Below the pieces are notes generated by a model. The model saw only the letters and a program-made list of their open reading frames with translations, was not told the DNA's origin and searched no databases. DNA of 64,000 bases from Macrotis lagotis (taxonomy: Eukaryota; Chordata; Mammalia; Peramelemorphia; Peramelidae). The first letter of the stretch is position 1. The number at the start of each line of letters is the position of its first letter. Positions 33,356-45,120 of this stretch are shown piece by piece. The position numbers were made by a program, and so were the translations under genes. The DNA is taken from NCBI RefSeq assembly GCF_037893015.1, contig NC_133660.1:285731078-285795077 (forward strand), given 5' to 3'.

Positions 33356-34739
33356 TCCCATTGAGCATGGTTTGAGACTCTGCCAACTCTCCCTTAGACT
33401 TTTAGTAAAGGAGAAGAAGGAGATATTAGGTGTATAGGACAGCTATTTATTTCCCCCTACAAAAGAAATGCTTGCATCACAAAAGACTCCTAAGATCACA
33501 TTGAAAAACTCCAAACATGAAACTAATCCATTACTTCTATTATAATCTAACTGAAAAAAATGCCTTGACTGAGCCTATGGGGCTGGGGCACTCCCTCCTT
33601 CCTGTCCCCTATCCATTCATGGAGTTTGGAACTGGTTCAGACCTACAGTCCCCCATCTCATACTCAGTGGCACTTGATGCTTCCCAACTCCTGTGGAGTA
33701 AATAAAATGCTGCTGACAGTGTCAGGAAGATCCAGGTTCTAATGCTGCTTCTAGAAATCGTTAGATGAGGAGGGCAGGACATTCAACCTCTATGAGTCTG
33801 TTTACTTATCCATTAAATGGAAACAATATTAATACCACCCTCTCAGAGTTATTGTGAAGATCAAAAGAGAAATATATATATATATATAAAAAACATACAT
33901 ATACAGAATAAAATATATACATAGTACTTTAAAACCTTATTATTATCAATATTATATAATAATTCCTAGTAGTCATTATATCCCTTTCCTGATGTCATGG
34001 TCTTCAATATCAAAGGACAACTTTAAACTATCATAATAATATTGGCAATAATATTGTATAATAATAATATTGTTATATTACTATTATAAAATATTATAAA
34101 GGTACTTCAGAAATGAGCAAGTTTAGAGAGAGAGGCCTCTGTGAGGCCCAGAGAGCCTCCTTAGAGTCCCCTGTCCAAGGGGGCCATTGTTGCTTCTGCT
34201 TGCTAGGAAGCTGAGCCTCCCTCCTTCTCCTCTTTCAAGAAAAGTATCTGCTCATGCTCTCGGCACGTCCCAACAGCTCCAACAGCCATCCCTGGGTGAG
34301 AGCAGCTTGGTTGTAGAAAACTCCCTATGCCAAGCTGTTCGGGTGCTAATGAGAAGCAGTCTCAGCCTCCGGCTGCTCTGGGCCGACAAGATCTCCCCCT
34401 GCTTCTTCTGAACTCTCTCCAACACTGGTTGGTCACAGCCAGGAAGACTGTGGGGAATGAGTCACACCCTCAGAACAAGCCAGTGAATCCCTGGGTGAGC
34501 AAGTTACCTATGTAGCAGATGGATGGTCCTTCCAACTTCTGGCCAGGGTTCATTGAATGCCTGCTGTGGACCAGTCCAGATGTAGGCACTGCCTGTGGAG
34601 ACCAGAAAGAAAAGAAAATAGAAGATCCTTGCAGCCTCAATGAGCTGAGACTGAAACATGGTATAGGTGAAATCACTGGATTCTTAATTGGAAGATCAGG
34701 ATCACACACATCAATTCCCAATAAATGCAAAGCAGATAC

Positions 34740-35780
34740 AAAGGGATGGTAGGAGAAGGGAGAAACTGGTGTCCCTTCAGCTACACTTGGAAGGAAGTGA
34801 AGGATTCCAAGAGGTAAAGGTGGAGAACATTCTAGGAATAGGAGAGCCTTGGCAAAGATACAGAGGTATAAGAAGAATAGTCACGTAAGGGAACAGCAAA
34901 GTGGATAGTATGATTGGGCTGGAACAGTCACTCCCACCTGCCAGGTTGGGTAATGTGGAATAAGCTTGGAAAGTGAGGTAGGAGTCAGATTGGGGGGGAA
35001 TTTAATTGCCAAAAAAGGAGAGATAGCAAGGAACTACTGGAGGTTTTTGGAGCATTTACTAGCTGTGTGACCCTGGGCAATCACTTCACCTTGTTTGCCT
35101 CAGTTTGTAAAATGAACTGGAAAAGGACATGATAAACCATTTCAATATCTCTATCGAGAAAATCTCAAATAAGATCAGGAAGAGTCAAACATGACTGAAA
35201 AAATAACTGAATGACAAAAGATAAAGTCAGGCAAAAGTTAGGAAGTTAGAAGGATGAGTTTGAAGAGATATTTTGAGTTTCAGACACCTGTGGGACATCC
35301 AATACAAGATATCCAAAAGGCAATTGATGATATGAAGCAAGATATCGGGAGAAATGTTAGAGTTACATCTGGGAATTATCTACATAGAGATGACATTTAA
35401 ACCAAAAGAGGCTGATGGGAGCCTCAAAAGATGGTGTTGGGGTGGGAGGGGGTGGGGCAAAGAAAGGACACATGCATCCATTCCTAAGGAATAGCATATG
35501 ATACTATCCTTCAGTGGAGACTGAGAAGGGGAACTCAGACAAGGAAGAGAAAAAGAGTATCACAAAATCCCAGAGAGGAGAGAGTATCCAGGAGAGTATG
35601 GTCAAATGTTGCAGAGAGATCAAGATGGATTAAACCTGAGAAACAACCATTGGATTTGACAATGGAAAGATCATTGATGACTTTAGAGAGACCAATTGAT
35701 AGCACTGAATTGTAAAGTGTTGAGAGGAAAGCAAATAGAGACTACAAGTATAGATGGCTTTTTCTAGGAGTTTGCCTGGA
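34740..35780 (+). repeat. unnamed long interspersed repeat, split by a SINE
   Basis: Segments such as GAATAGGAGAGCCTTGGCAAAG, GGTCAAATGTTGCAGAGAGATCAAG and CCATTGGATTTGACAATGGAAAG recall a common old mammalian interspersed repeat that I cannot name with confidence. A SINE piece at 35045-35220 interrupts it. Related pieces occur at 19670, 24836, 56205 and 63250. Confidence 0.5.
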
Positions 35781-35983
35781 AAATGAAAGATAGATATAGG
35801 GTGACAGCTTGAGACAATGGTTTATTCAAATGAAGATTTAAAAAAAAAAAAGAAGAATGGTGAGAATTGTAGACAGTGAGAAAGAAGTCATTAAAGAGGT
35901 ACAAAAGAGAATGAGATAATGGGTTCAAGTTAACTTTTCTGGACCTGGGTTTCCTCCTCTATGAAATGAGAAGGAAGGGAGGA

Positions 35984-36130
35984 AGTCAGCTAGGTGGTAA
36001 AGTGAATAGAGCACTGGCCCTGGAGTCAGGAGGACCTGAGTTCAAATCCAGCCTCAGACACTTCATAATTACCTAGCTGCATGACCTTGGGCAGTCACTT
36101 AATCCCATTGCTTTGCAAAAATAAAATAAA
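35984..36130 (+). repeat. marsupial tRNA-derived SINE
   Basis: GTCAGCTAGGTGGTAAAGTG, GAGTTCAAATCCAGCC and a tail rich in AAATA. Confidence 0.85.
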
Positions 36131-36414
36131 ATGAGGTTACACTAGCTTTTCTCTATGTCTTTTTCAGATCTAAATCTTACCTACCTAGGACTGGCATACA
36201 TCTCACCTGTCTGTGTGTTAGTACTTTATTGATCTTCATAACTTCAGGCTATGATATGGTTAGGGAAATGGGTATGGAAAGGGCCTGCTATACAGTCATA
36301 ACCTATGGTGTGTCAAAAACACCAAAGACCAGTGGATGGATTCTCAACTTTCACTCTCTGATCCAACCCCTCCCCCAACCTCCCCACCAGATGAGTGGAA
36401 GGCATTCATAAGAT

Positions 36415-36760
36415 CAATTGAAGGAAATGGGTATATTTAATCTGGAGAAAAGATTAGGGGAGGGGAGCATAAACAAACATATGAAGGGAAGGAGATTTAT
36501 TCTGTTCAGCCCCAAATAGCAGAACTAGGAACAATGGAAGTTTCATGGAGGCAAATGTAAGTGGGACATTAAGAATCACTTCCTAACATTTTAAGTTGTG
36601 AAAAATGGTGCACGATAGCTGGGTAACCCCTCTCTGAAGGTAATAGAGTATGGCCACTGGCTGGGAATATTATAGTGTGGATTCCTTCCAGGTATGAGTT
36701 GGCCAAGATAGCTGTTGAGCTCTCTTTCAAATTCTTTGATTCTATAAATGGTGTGATTGG
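36415..36760 (+). repeat. CR1-type LINE 3' fragment
   Basis: TTTAATCTGGAGAAAAGATTAGG, CAGCCCCAAATAGCAGAACTAGGA and CACTTCCTAACATTTTAAG follow the same 3' region as the element at 61080-61890, typical of CR1-like LINEs. Old and diverged. Confidence 0.5.
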
Positions 36761-37641
36761 TGATGCTAAGCCAAGAAACAAGAGCTGTGTTGGGAGATAC
36801 AGAGAGTACATATAGGAGAGTGGGAAGATGGCAGTTAAGTTGGAGTTGAAGTAGGGAGAGGCTTGAATTTAGACATTAGTTAAGTCAGGGATAGAATGGG
36901 GAGGACCATGAACATCAGCCTCAGGTATCTGAACTTATCTTAAAGTCTAAAACATACAGAATTCCCAGAAAACTATGAGATCCTTATTGCCTCTGAACAC
37001 AGACAGCTGGACAAATAATCAAACTCTGAAAGGAAAAGTATTCCACCAGACCTTGGGGGAGGATGAGATGAGTCAAAAGAGAGCACAGAGAGTAGAATGG
37101 AGAGAGGTTGGGTGCCCCAAGGGGAGCCCTGGGCACAGTGCCCAGTTTAGCCAAGGTGCTGAACTCTCAAATTCAAGTTTCCCCAAACTCTGAACCCCCT
37201 TGGGCCCAAGACAGAAACCTCAAGAAAAAGGCTGACCTAGTAAGTCTTTAGAATGAAATGGAGTGATTCCACTCTCCAATACAGACCTTACATGCTACCC
37301 TCCCTTAAGCTGCTCCAGGAGGAATAAGCAGAATCACTTTTTATAAAGTCTGTTCACTTTGTCTACCCAAAGGTGCCCCTGAATTGAGAAGGTCCTAGGA
37401 GGTCTACATATTAAGAGGTGAGAATTTTCTAGGTTATTGACCTTTGAGCCCCAAATAAAAAGGAACTGGTCAGACCTCAAGGAACCTTCATCAAAGAGTC
37501 TCCTCTCTGCCTTCATTAATCTTTCCTGGGGCCCAAGGTTATTCTTACACTCATTCCTTCTCTAGTTTTAAATCAACTGGATTAAAGGAAGAAGGATCAT
37601 CTACCCTTCAGGAAAGCAGTCTGGGGTCAGGGAAAGGGAGT

Positions 37642-37833
37642 GAAATGTTGCCTCTTGGGGTGGCTAGGTTGCACAGTGGATAGAGTACCGGCCCTGGAGT
37701 TAGGAGTACCTGGGTTTAAATCCGACCTCAGACACTTAGTAATTACCTAGCTGTGTGGCCTTGGGCAAGCCACTTAACCCCATTTGTCTTGCAAAAGCCC
37801 AACCCCCCCCCCAAAAAAGAAATGTTGCCTCTT
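37642..37833 (+). mobile_element. SINE with perfect 15-bp target-site duplication
   Basis: GAAATGTTGCCTCTT stands at 37642-37656 and again, identical, at 37819-37833. The element between (37657-37818) is near consensus and ends in a C/A-rich tail. Intact flanks suggest a fairly recent insertion. Confidence 0.85.
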
Positions 37834-38034
37834 TTTAACACAGAGATTCATCCCAATGCTAGGCAAAGACCTCAGGGTGTCAATGGCAGAAAGAAAGGTA
37901 CACCAAAGATACACCAAATTCTTCTTTGGGAAACAACTGAAAACCAAGATGGTGCCCGTCAAATGGGTGGTGGTCCAAAAAGATATGGCACATGAACATA
38001 ATGTAATCTGACTGCTCTGGAAGAAATGATGAAT

Positions 38035-38900
38035 ATAAGGGCAAGAAGAGGGGGAGAATGAGTATTTCTAAGAGTGCTTACTTTGTGACAGACACTATGC
38101 TAAGCACTTTACAAATCTTATATTATTCCTATTTTGCAGATGAGGTGAAAAAAGATTAAGAGATTTTTGTCCAGGTTCACATAGCTAGTAAATATCTGAA
38201 GAAGGATTTGAATTCAGTTCTTCCAAACATTCCCAACAGTGCCACCTCCGTTGAGGCACCTCCCTTCCTCAGATCTTTGCAGAAATGGAGGGACTATGGA
38301 TATGGAACACTGAAAATAACATCAAACTTTTTTGATATGTTAGGTTGTTGAATTGTTTCTTTTTTTCCTTTTTAAATTTTGTAGTTTAGAAGATTACTCT
38401 CTGGGAAAGGGAGGAAGAAGAATGTATAGATATTATGGGGGGGGGAATCAATTTAAAAGCATTTTTTCAACAGGGAGGAGGGTTTTCATTCCATGATGCT
38501 GGTCAGCAAAATTGGAAGGTTAAAAAAAAAAACATAATCTAGGTTTTAAGTCTGTTTTTAATTCTGTTATCCTGTGTCCTAAACTCTGAAGTCCATTCCA
38601 ATCTCTGACATTTTCTGCTCCAGGGGCAACATCTATCTTAGCTATTTCAATTTATTATTTAAAGCAGTGGTACTGCTTTAAATGTTGAGAATGGAGTAGG
38701 ATGATCTGAGTCCAGATTGAGTCTGAGACACCTACTAGCTATGAAACCCCAGTAAAGTCACTTAAACTTTGCATACTCAGTTTCTCCATCTGTAAAATGG
38801 GGGCAATACCACCTACCTCACTGACAAAGTCTGTGCAAGAATCAAATGAGATAATGTGTGGAAAGCACTTAAAAATTTTAAAATGATATAGAAGTATGAG
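38035..38900. repeat. two MIR/THER-type SINEs
   Basis: 38060-38240 is antisense (TTTTGCAGATGAGGTGAAAA, CATAGCTAGTAAATATCTGA). 38680-38890 is sense (CTACTAGCTATGAAACCCC, TCAGTTTCTCCATCTGTAAAATGG, GAGATAATGTGTGGAAAGCA). Confidence 0.55.
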
Positions 38901-38954
38901 GTATTATTATAATACGCAAATCTATTTTTATAAATCATAGAGATAAGGTCTGGT

Positions 38955-40860
38955 TGTTGATATTTGTGCTCAAAGGGCACCAGAATGACAACATTCTGTC
39001 AGAGTCAAGGTACAGTGTGTCTGAGTGAAGCTGATCAGACCAATAGGAGCTCAGCAAATTCTATCACAGATCGGGCGCAAAAAGTCCATATGAACATTTG
39101 GAGTGGAGATGCCTCTAAATTTGCACATCTCACATTTGCACTCTGCAGTACAATTTTAAATTTTGGCAGCTTAGTTCAAGAAAGGAATTCAGTGTCCAGT
39201 ACCTTATCCTGCCAGATGATCTTCAGAAAATCCCTAAAACCATTCAAATACAATCAGTTCAACTCCCTGATGCTAGTAGACTGTCTAGGTTTCATAAGCA
39301 TACAATAATGAGGACAACACTACAGCTTTGGTAGACAATCTAAAAACTCTTCTCTCTCACATTTCCCTTCAGAGCCTCCCAAACATTGAATTTACTCTGG
39401 CAATGTGTGCCTCATCATCTATGTGTACATCCCTGAAAAGTATACTGCCAAGGTAAGTGAACTTAGCCACACCATTCAAAATCTTTCCATCTGCTATAAT
39501 TGATGGTTCTATGTATGGATGGCACAATCCTGGCTGATGGAGAATCTCTGATTTCTTGGTGTTAATTATCAAAGGAAAATTAGCACAAGCCACAGGGAAT
39601 CAATCCATGCTTTGTTTCATCTCAACCTCAGAAGTTGCATTGAGTACACAACCATCTGTAAACAAAAGGTCATCATGCACCAACTCTCCCTCCATTTTAG
39701 TCTTAGCTTGTAGACTTTTCAGGTTAAATAATTTGCCACCAGTGTAATAGTATCATGAAGGTATCTGACATCACTAAAAATATAATGTTAAAAAGCAAAG
39801 GAGCAAACATACAACCCTACTTTGCTTCATTGGCGTCTAGGAAAGTTCAAGAGCATCGTCCTTAATCTAAAGGCAAGCACGCCATGTCAGTATGAAACTG
39901 ACATTCAATACTCATTAATTTCTCTGGGTAACCAAATTTTGTCATGATTTTCCACCGGCCTTCATGACTAACATGGTATCAAAGGCTTTGGTCAGTTCAG
40001 TAATAAACTTCATTTACCAGCCTTCTTTCACTCAGGTCTGTTCTTTGTATAGGATCTCTGCTGAGCTCTCTCACAGCAAGAGGTGTTCCTATTGTTCTAC
40101 TAGAAACCAGGAGGGATGGGAATTCAGAGAAGCCTGGAAAGATTTGCATGAATTGATGCTGAGTGAGATGAGTAGAACCAAAAGAACATTGTACACCCTA
40201 ACAGCAACATGGGAGCAATGATCAATCTTGATGGACTTACTCCTTTCACCAGTGCAAAAATCAGGGACAATTTTAGGGTATCAGCAATAGAGAATACATC
40301 TATATCCAAAGAAAGAAGCATGGAGTTTAAACAAAGACCAAAGACCTTTAATTTTAAAAAAAAAAAATTGTCTTTTGTACTACATAATTTTGCTATCTCT
40401 AATATTTTATTTTTCCTCAAGAATATGTTTTTTCCTCTCAAAACATTCAATTTTGAACAATGCATAGCATGCATGAAAACAATGTAAAAATTATCAGATT
40501 GCCTTCTGTGGGGCAGAGTGGGGGAAGGAAGGGAGTGGGTGGGGGGAAGTATAAAATTCAAAATCTTACCCAAAAATGATAGGTAGAAACTACTAATGCA
40601 TATAAGTGGAAAACAAATAAAATATTTAAATAATTTTAAAAATAGGTATTCCTCTTTCAAGTCTACTGGGTTTTGTATTGTCCATAAATGTGCACATCTT
40701 TCAAGTATTGGTGGGGAGTGGAATCATCTTTGTAAGTTTTTTTGGATATTTTTTGTGTTGTGAGTGCTGGGAAAGATCCCCACCTGCCACAATAATCAAG
40801 TCCAGGTCAGATTTGTTGAAGGAGACAATTTTTAAGGCACATTTTCTAGCCCTTTCCTCA
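38955..40860 (-). mobile_element. degraded RTE-like LINE, reverse-transcriptase region
   Basis: Read on the minus strand, 39370-40000 contains translated pieces in several frames: TEAFDTVSHEGRWKIMTKFG, then HQPGLCHPYIEPSI, then KFTYLGSILFRDVHIDDEAH. These match the thumb/C-terminal part of a non-LTR reverse transcriptase of RTE type. Many stops show it is dead. A 5'-truncated L1 (40092-40645) sits inside it. Confidence 0.6.
40082..40655 (+). mobile_element. 5'-truncated L1 3' end nested in the RTE remnant
   Basis: AGGTGTTCCT (40082-40091) and AGGTATTCCT (40646-40655) are a likely target-site duplication. Between them lies an L1 3'-terminal segment (GGGAATTCAGAGAAGCCTGG, GATGCTGAGTGAGATGAG, ACATTGTACACC) with an A-rich end. 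It is younger than the RTE copy it interrupts. Confidence 0.65.
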
Positions 40861-40869
40861 TGTCAGGAG

Positions 40870-42790
40870 ATGAGTATTGTGGTTCTTAAAAAAAAAAAAA
40901 GACACAGCTGAATAGAAAATTTGACTTTCCGATATGACCCAAGAGAACTATAAAAAGATAAACTGGAAAGGAAAAACATAAGGAATTTAATAATATTAAA
41001 TTGTTTACTTTCCTACATGGGATGATACTGGTAATTCATAAGAATTTTCTTATTATTAGGGCAGTTAGAAGGAGTATAAACAGAGTGTGTGTTGAATATA
41101 AAGGGATGATATCTAAGAAAATAAAAGTAAGTGTTGGGAGAGGAATGTACTGGACAAAGGGAAAGGAAGAGGTAAAATGAGGCAAATTATTTCCCAAAAA
41201 AGAGGTAGTGGAGGTGAAGAGGGACAGATGGGGGGGGGGGGGCTGAGTGAACCTTACTCTCATCAGAATTAGCTCAGAGAGGTAATAATATATACACTCA
41301 ATTGGGTATAGAAATCTATCTTACCCTACAGGAAAATAGGAGGAGAAGGGGACAAAAGATGTGAGAACTGATAGAAGGGAGGGCAGGTTGGGGGAGGGGG
41401 TAATCAGAAGCAGAGGAAAGACAGGGTGAAAGGAGAGAGAATAGAATTAACAGGGGGAGAGGGCAATAGGATGAAAGAAAATATTAGCAATAATAACTGG
41501 AAAAAATTTGAAGCAAGTTTTTTTCTGATAAAGGTTTCATTTCTCAAGAGTCAAGTTTATAAGAACAAGAACCATTTCCCAACTGACAAATAATCCCAGG
41601 ATATGAACAGTTTTCAGATGAAGTAATCAAAGTTATCTATAGCTATATGAAAAAATGCTCTATTGATTAGAGAAATGCAAATTTTATGTGAGGTTTTTAC
41701 CTCATACTTATTAGATTGGCTAATAGGATAGAAGAGGGGAAAAGGCATTATTGATGGAGTTGGGAACTGATTCAACGACTCTGTAGAGTAATTTGGAACT
41801 AAGTCCAAAAAGCTGAAAAACCATGTATACCCTTTGACCTAGCAATTCCATTACTAGATCTATTTCCCAAAAGAAATTTAAAAAGGGAAAAAACCCATAT
41901 GTACAAAAACATTTATAGCAGTTCTTTTCTGTTGGCAAAGAATTGTAAATTGAGGGAATAGCCATCAATTGGGGGAAAGCTGAACAAATTATGATGTGAT
42001 TATGATGTATATTATTTTGCTTAGATGGTATAGTGGATAGAGCACTAGCCTTGGAGTCAGGAGGAAGGGAGTTCAAATCTGACTTCAGACACTTGACACC
42101 AAATATGTGACCTTGGGCAAGTCACATAACCCTGCTGTCCTGATTCATAGCTGGTCCCTGGATCAAGGTGGCTCTGGAGGAGAAAGTGAGACTATTGACT
42201 TATCACAGTCCCCCTTACTCAAATCCAGTTCATGTGCTTGTCATGGCATCACCTCCCTGATGCCATAGTCTTCTTTGACAATGATATAGTAACATTCTGC
42301 TCTAAGAAATGATGAGCAGGATGCTCTCAGGAACACCTTGAAAGACTTAAAGGAGCAGATATCAAATGAAATGCATTATTGTACAAAGTTATGGTAACAT
42401 TATAAGATGATCAGCTGTGAAGGACTAAACTTTTCTTAGCAATACAATGATCCAAGATAACTCTGAAGAACATGTGATGAAAAATGCTCTCCATCCTCAG
42501 AGAAAGAAATGGTGGAATCGGAATACTTATGGAAGCAAACTTTTTGACTTTATTTTTCTTGTGGAGTTTTTTTTTTGTCTGTTTTCCTTCACAACATGAC
42601 TATTATGGAAATGTTTGGCGTGACTACACATGTATAACCGATATCAAATTGCTTTTCTTCTCAATGAGGGGTGTAAGAGAGAAGAAGGGAGAGAATTTGG
42701 AACTCAAAGTTTTTTAAATGAATGTTAAAAATTGTTTTTACATGTAACTAGGGGAAAATTAAATATTAATAAATTTAAATTTTTAAAAAT
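40870..42790 (+). mobile_element. L1 3' half, degraded, with SINE insert
   Basis: GACCCAAGAGAACTATAAAAAG, GAAATCTATCTTACCCTACAGG, GAAAAAATGCTCTATTGATTAG and CCCTTTGACCTAGCAATTCC follow a marsupial L1 from its ORF2 end into the 3' region. A long-form SINE at 42018-42290 breaks it. The final part (TTGGAACTCAAAGTTTTT) resembles an L1 3' UTR. No intact frame remains. Confidence 0.6.
42018..42290 (+). repeat. long-form marsupial SINE inside L1
   Basis: Head TTTGCTTAGATGGTATAGTGG, B box GAGTTCAAATCTG, and the second module with CTGGTCCCTGGATCAAGG and GGCATCACCTCCCTGATGCC. Confidence 0.75.
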
Positions 42791-43779
42791 TTCAAGGACA
42801 TCCCCAGGGGGATGCTGAATCCCACTGCTGCTTCATTCCAATGAGAAGATGACCCTGTGACCTGTGACTACAACTGCCATAGGTGAGAGGTGCAGAGAGA
42901 ATCACTCAAATCACCATGGATCCCATAGAGGAAGGCTGGGGTTAGATAGGTAGGCGTTTGAGACCTCTTTTTTTAATAGGGTTAAGGGGGGAGGAGAAAT
43001 TTAATTCTTATCTGTGCCACCTTGGGTTTAGTTCATCAACAGATCCAAATCATCTCAGAATTTTTCATAAGGTTTTACGTCCACAGATCTGCATCAACTC
43101 ACCATCTTCAGCACACATTTGATGATCTGTTGGTCTTCCTGCAACGTCAGGAACTTGTCTTAGACTTACACACAATAGGGCCAAAAGATCTAGCTGACTT
43201 GCCCCAATGTGATTTTTAGTTAATATATGATGCCATTTGTCAATTATTCTCCTTAGATCTTTGGGAGGTTTTGCATGTGACTTCTGAGTTCCCCTTGCAA
43301 TCTTCTTTCCACCTCTTGTCCCATTATAATGGCTCCTTTAGCCTCACTGGCCTGTAAGACTAAAAGCAGGGGAGGGTGGTCAGGAGAACTAGACAAGACA
43401 CAATTTTAATACCCGGGTCTTAAGGGATCAGGTAAGTAAGTACCAGGGATCTCAGTCAGAATTGGAGAGGCAGGCTGGGCTCGGGGCAGGAGCAACAGCT
43501 GAGCCAAGAGAGAAGTGGGTCAGATGCCTGGCATTTATTCAAAAACCCAGGGAGGCTGGGATGGGAGGCTGGAGCCAGAACATCACCAAGAGGTCAGGAA
43601 CTGGGACACCCACAGAGATACTCTCAGGAGTTGAAGGGGGCAGGGCTAAGGACCCCAGGCAAGGGGTATGGTCTGGTGTCAGGAGGAATTCAAACTTTAG
43701 ACAGCATCTTTAATGGGGAGCATGTGGAACTGAAGGTGATTTAACTGGTCTTAAGGAATATTGCCACTCACATCTTGTG
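42791..43779. other. non-coding intergenic DNA
   Basis: No gene is recognised. An open frame at 43022-43219 has no family resemblance that I know. The segment at 43440-43700 is more GC-rich than its surroundings. Confidence 0.3.
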
Positions 43780-43840
43780 TGGCCCTGAGCAAATTCTGCT
43801 ACTATTCTTTAAAAATCTCAAAATTCTCTCTAGTCTAAGA

Positions 43841-44145
43841 TCCCTTCCTGATGTTATATTTTGGAAGTTCTAAAGTCTCTCCCAGATCTGTTGTTCTCTA
43901 TTCCCTGAGGTCTGCCCCAGCTCTGACATTCTCTGTCCTAAAGTCCCTTCCTGATGTTATGTATTGTAGGTTCTAGTCTCTCCCAGATCTGATGTTCTCT
44001 ATTCCCTGAGGTCTGCCCCAGCTCTGACATTCTCTGTCCTAAAGTCCCTTCCTGATGTTATGTATTGTAGGTTCTAGTCTCTCCCAGATCTGATGTTCTC
44101 TATTCCCTGAGGTCTGCCCCAGCTCTGACATTCTCTGTCCTAAGG
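43841..44145 (+). repeat. 101-bp tandem repeat, three copies
   Basis: Units start at 43841 (103 bp), 43944 (101 bp) and 44045 (101 bp) with TCCCTTCCTGATGTTAT. Units two and three appear identical. A decayed fourth unit follows to about 44200. Flanks near 43785 and 44215 share CAAATTCTGYTACTATTCTTTAAAA, so a larger old duplication encloses the array. Confidence 0.9.
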
Positions 44146-44761
44146 TGCTTCCTATCCCTAAAATTCTTTGTTCTACATTCTCTCCTAAATCTGGATGTTT
44201 CAGTTCTGTGTGACCTTGAGCAAATTCTGTTACTATTCTTTAAAAGTCTCTGAAGTCTCTCTCTGGGTTCTAAGACGCCTCCCAGCTCAGATATTTTGTG
44301 TTTTAAGAGCCCTCACCGACCAACTCTGACATCCCATGATCTAAGGGTCTTCCAACTCTCACATTCTACATTCTGAGGATCCTCTTCAGTCACCCATTAA
44401 CTCTGACCTTCTCGGAAGTTCTCCCCGTGATCATTTTCTAGGGATCTGTGAAGGAGGTGTCTGATTCTCTGAGAAGGCCTAGACGACATCTGACATGCGG
44501 GCCAAGCACAAGACCAGGAGTCTGGGCCCCAAACCAATTCAGAGGGGCTTAGGTCACTACTGCCTTTCTGTCCATTCCTTGCTTCAGCTCCCAGTCCACA
44601 GGAAGGCACAATTCTTGACTCAATTCCCCACATTGTGCAGTAGGGCCAAAAGATAGTTTAGAGACACAGAACTCCTTGCACCCCAGCTCTGTTCCCTTTT
44701 GACCCTCAAGGAAAAATGAGTACAAGGCAGGTTTTCTCAATAATCATTCTCTCTGCTTCGG

Positions 44762-44774
44762 GTCACATTTTAAC
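44762..44774 (+). promoter_or_regulatory. SLC22A6: HNF1-like site upstream of SLC22A6
   Basis: GTCACATTTTAAC keeps the right half of an HNF1 palindrome (TTAAC) and a poor left half. It lies 22 bases before a TATA-like AATAAAAG, close to the spacing seen upstream of SLC22A8. HNF1 control of OAT1 is known in mammals; this particular site is a weak match. Confidence 0.3.
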
Positions 44775-44796
44775 TCTGACTGTCCAAACCTGAGAG

Positions 44797-44804
44797 AATA
44801 AAAG
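44797..44804 (+). promoter_or_regulatory. SLC22A6: TATA-like element of SLC22A6
   Basis: AATAAAAG in non-repetitive sequence would put the start near 44828 and give a leader of about 290 bases with no intron needed. A second AATAAAG at 44844-44850 is the alternative. Confidence 0.35.
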
Positions 44805-44989
44805 TCAAATGGGAGGCTGAGCTTGCATGCCCCAAGTTCCAGGAATAAAGGGCTTCCTTAGGCCCAGTCAAGATCCCCCGTCAGCCCAGAGCTGGGAAAG
44901 CAGACAGGAGAAGGAGGGAGGACTGGCTCAGCCTGGCTGCTGTCTCTGCCACTGAGTGAATACAAAGTCTTTCTCTAAGAACAGACCAC

Positions 44990-45034
44990 ATGTGGAGCCA
45001 GACCAGGAAATCCAGTCTCCCTCTATCCCACTGA
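44990..45034 (+). promoter_or_regulatory. SLC22A6: short upstream ORF in SLC22A6 leader
   Basis: ATG-TGG opens a 14-codon frame that ends in TGA 86 bases before the main start codon. It lies in the predicted leader, so its presence in mRNA depends on the true start site. Confidence 0.3.
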
Positions 45035-45120
45035 AGGCAAGCCAGACAGTAGGCAAAAGCCCCTGGATTCCCTTGCTGAAGCTCCCTGCTCTCTTTCAGG
45101 TCAGGCCCACTCCTGTCTCC

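Noticed and set aside
40124-40660. Minus-strand open frame of 178 residues
   Set aside because: Antisense of an L1 3' fragment, hydrophobic by AT-rich composition.
43841-44145. Possible CRISPR-like array
   Set aside because: The units abut with no spacers; it is an ordinary tandem repeat in a vertebrate genome.
44956-45120. In-frame extension upstream of the SLC22A6 ATG
   Set aside because: The frame is open but has no ATG, and human OAT1 starts at the equivalent of 45121.
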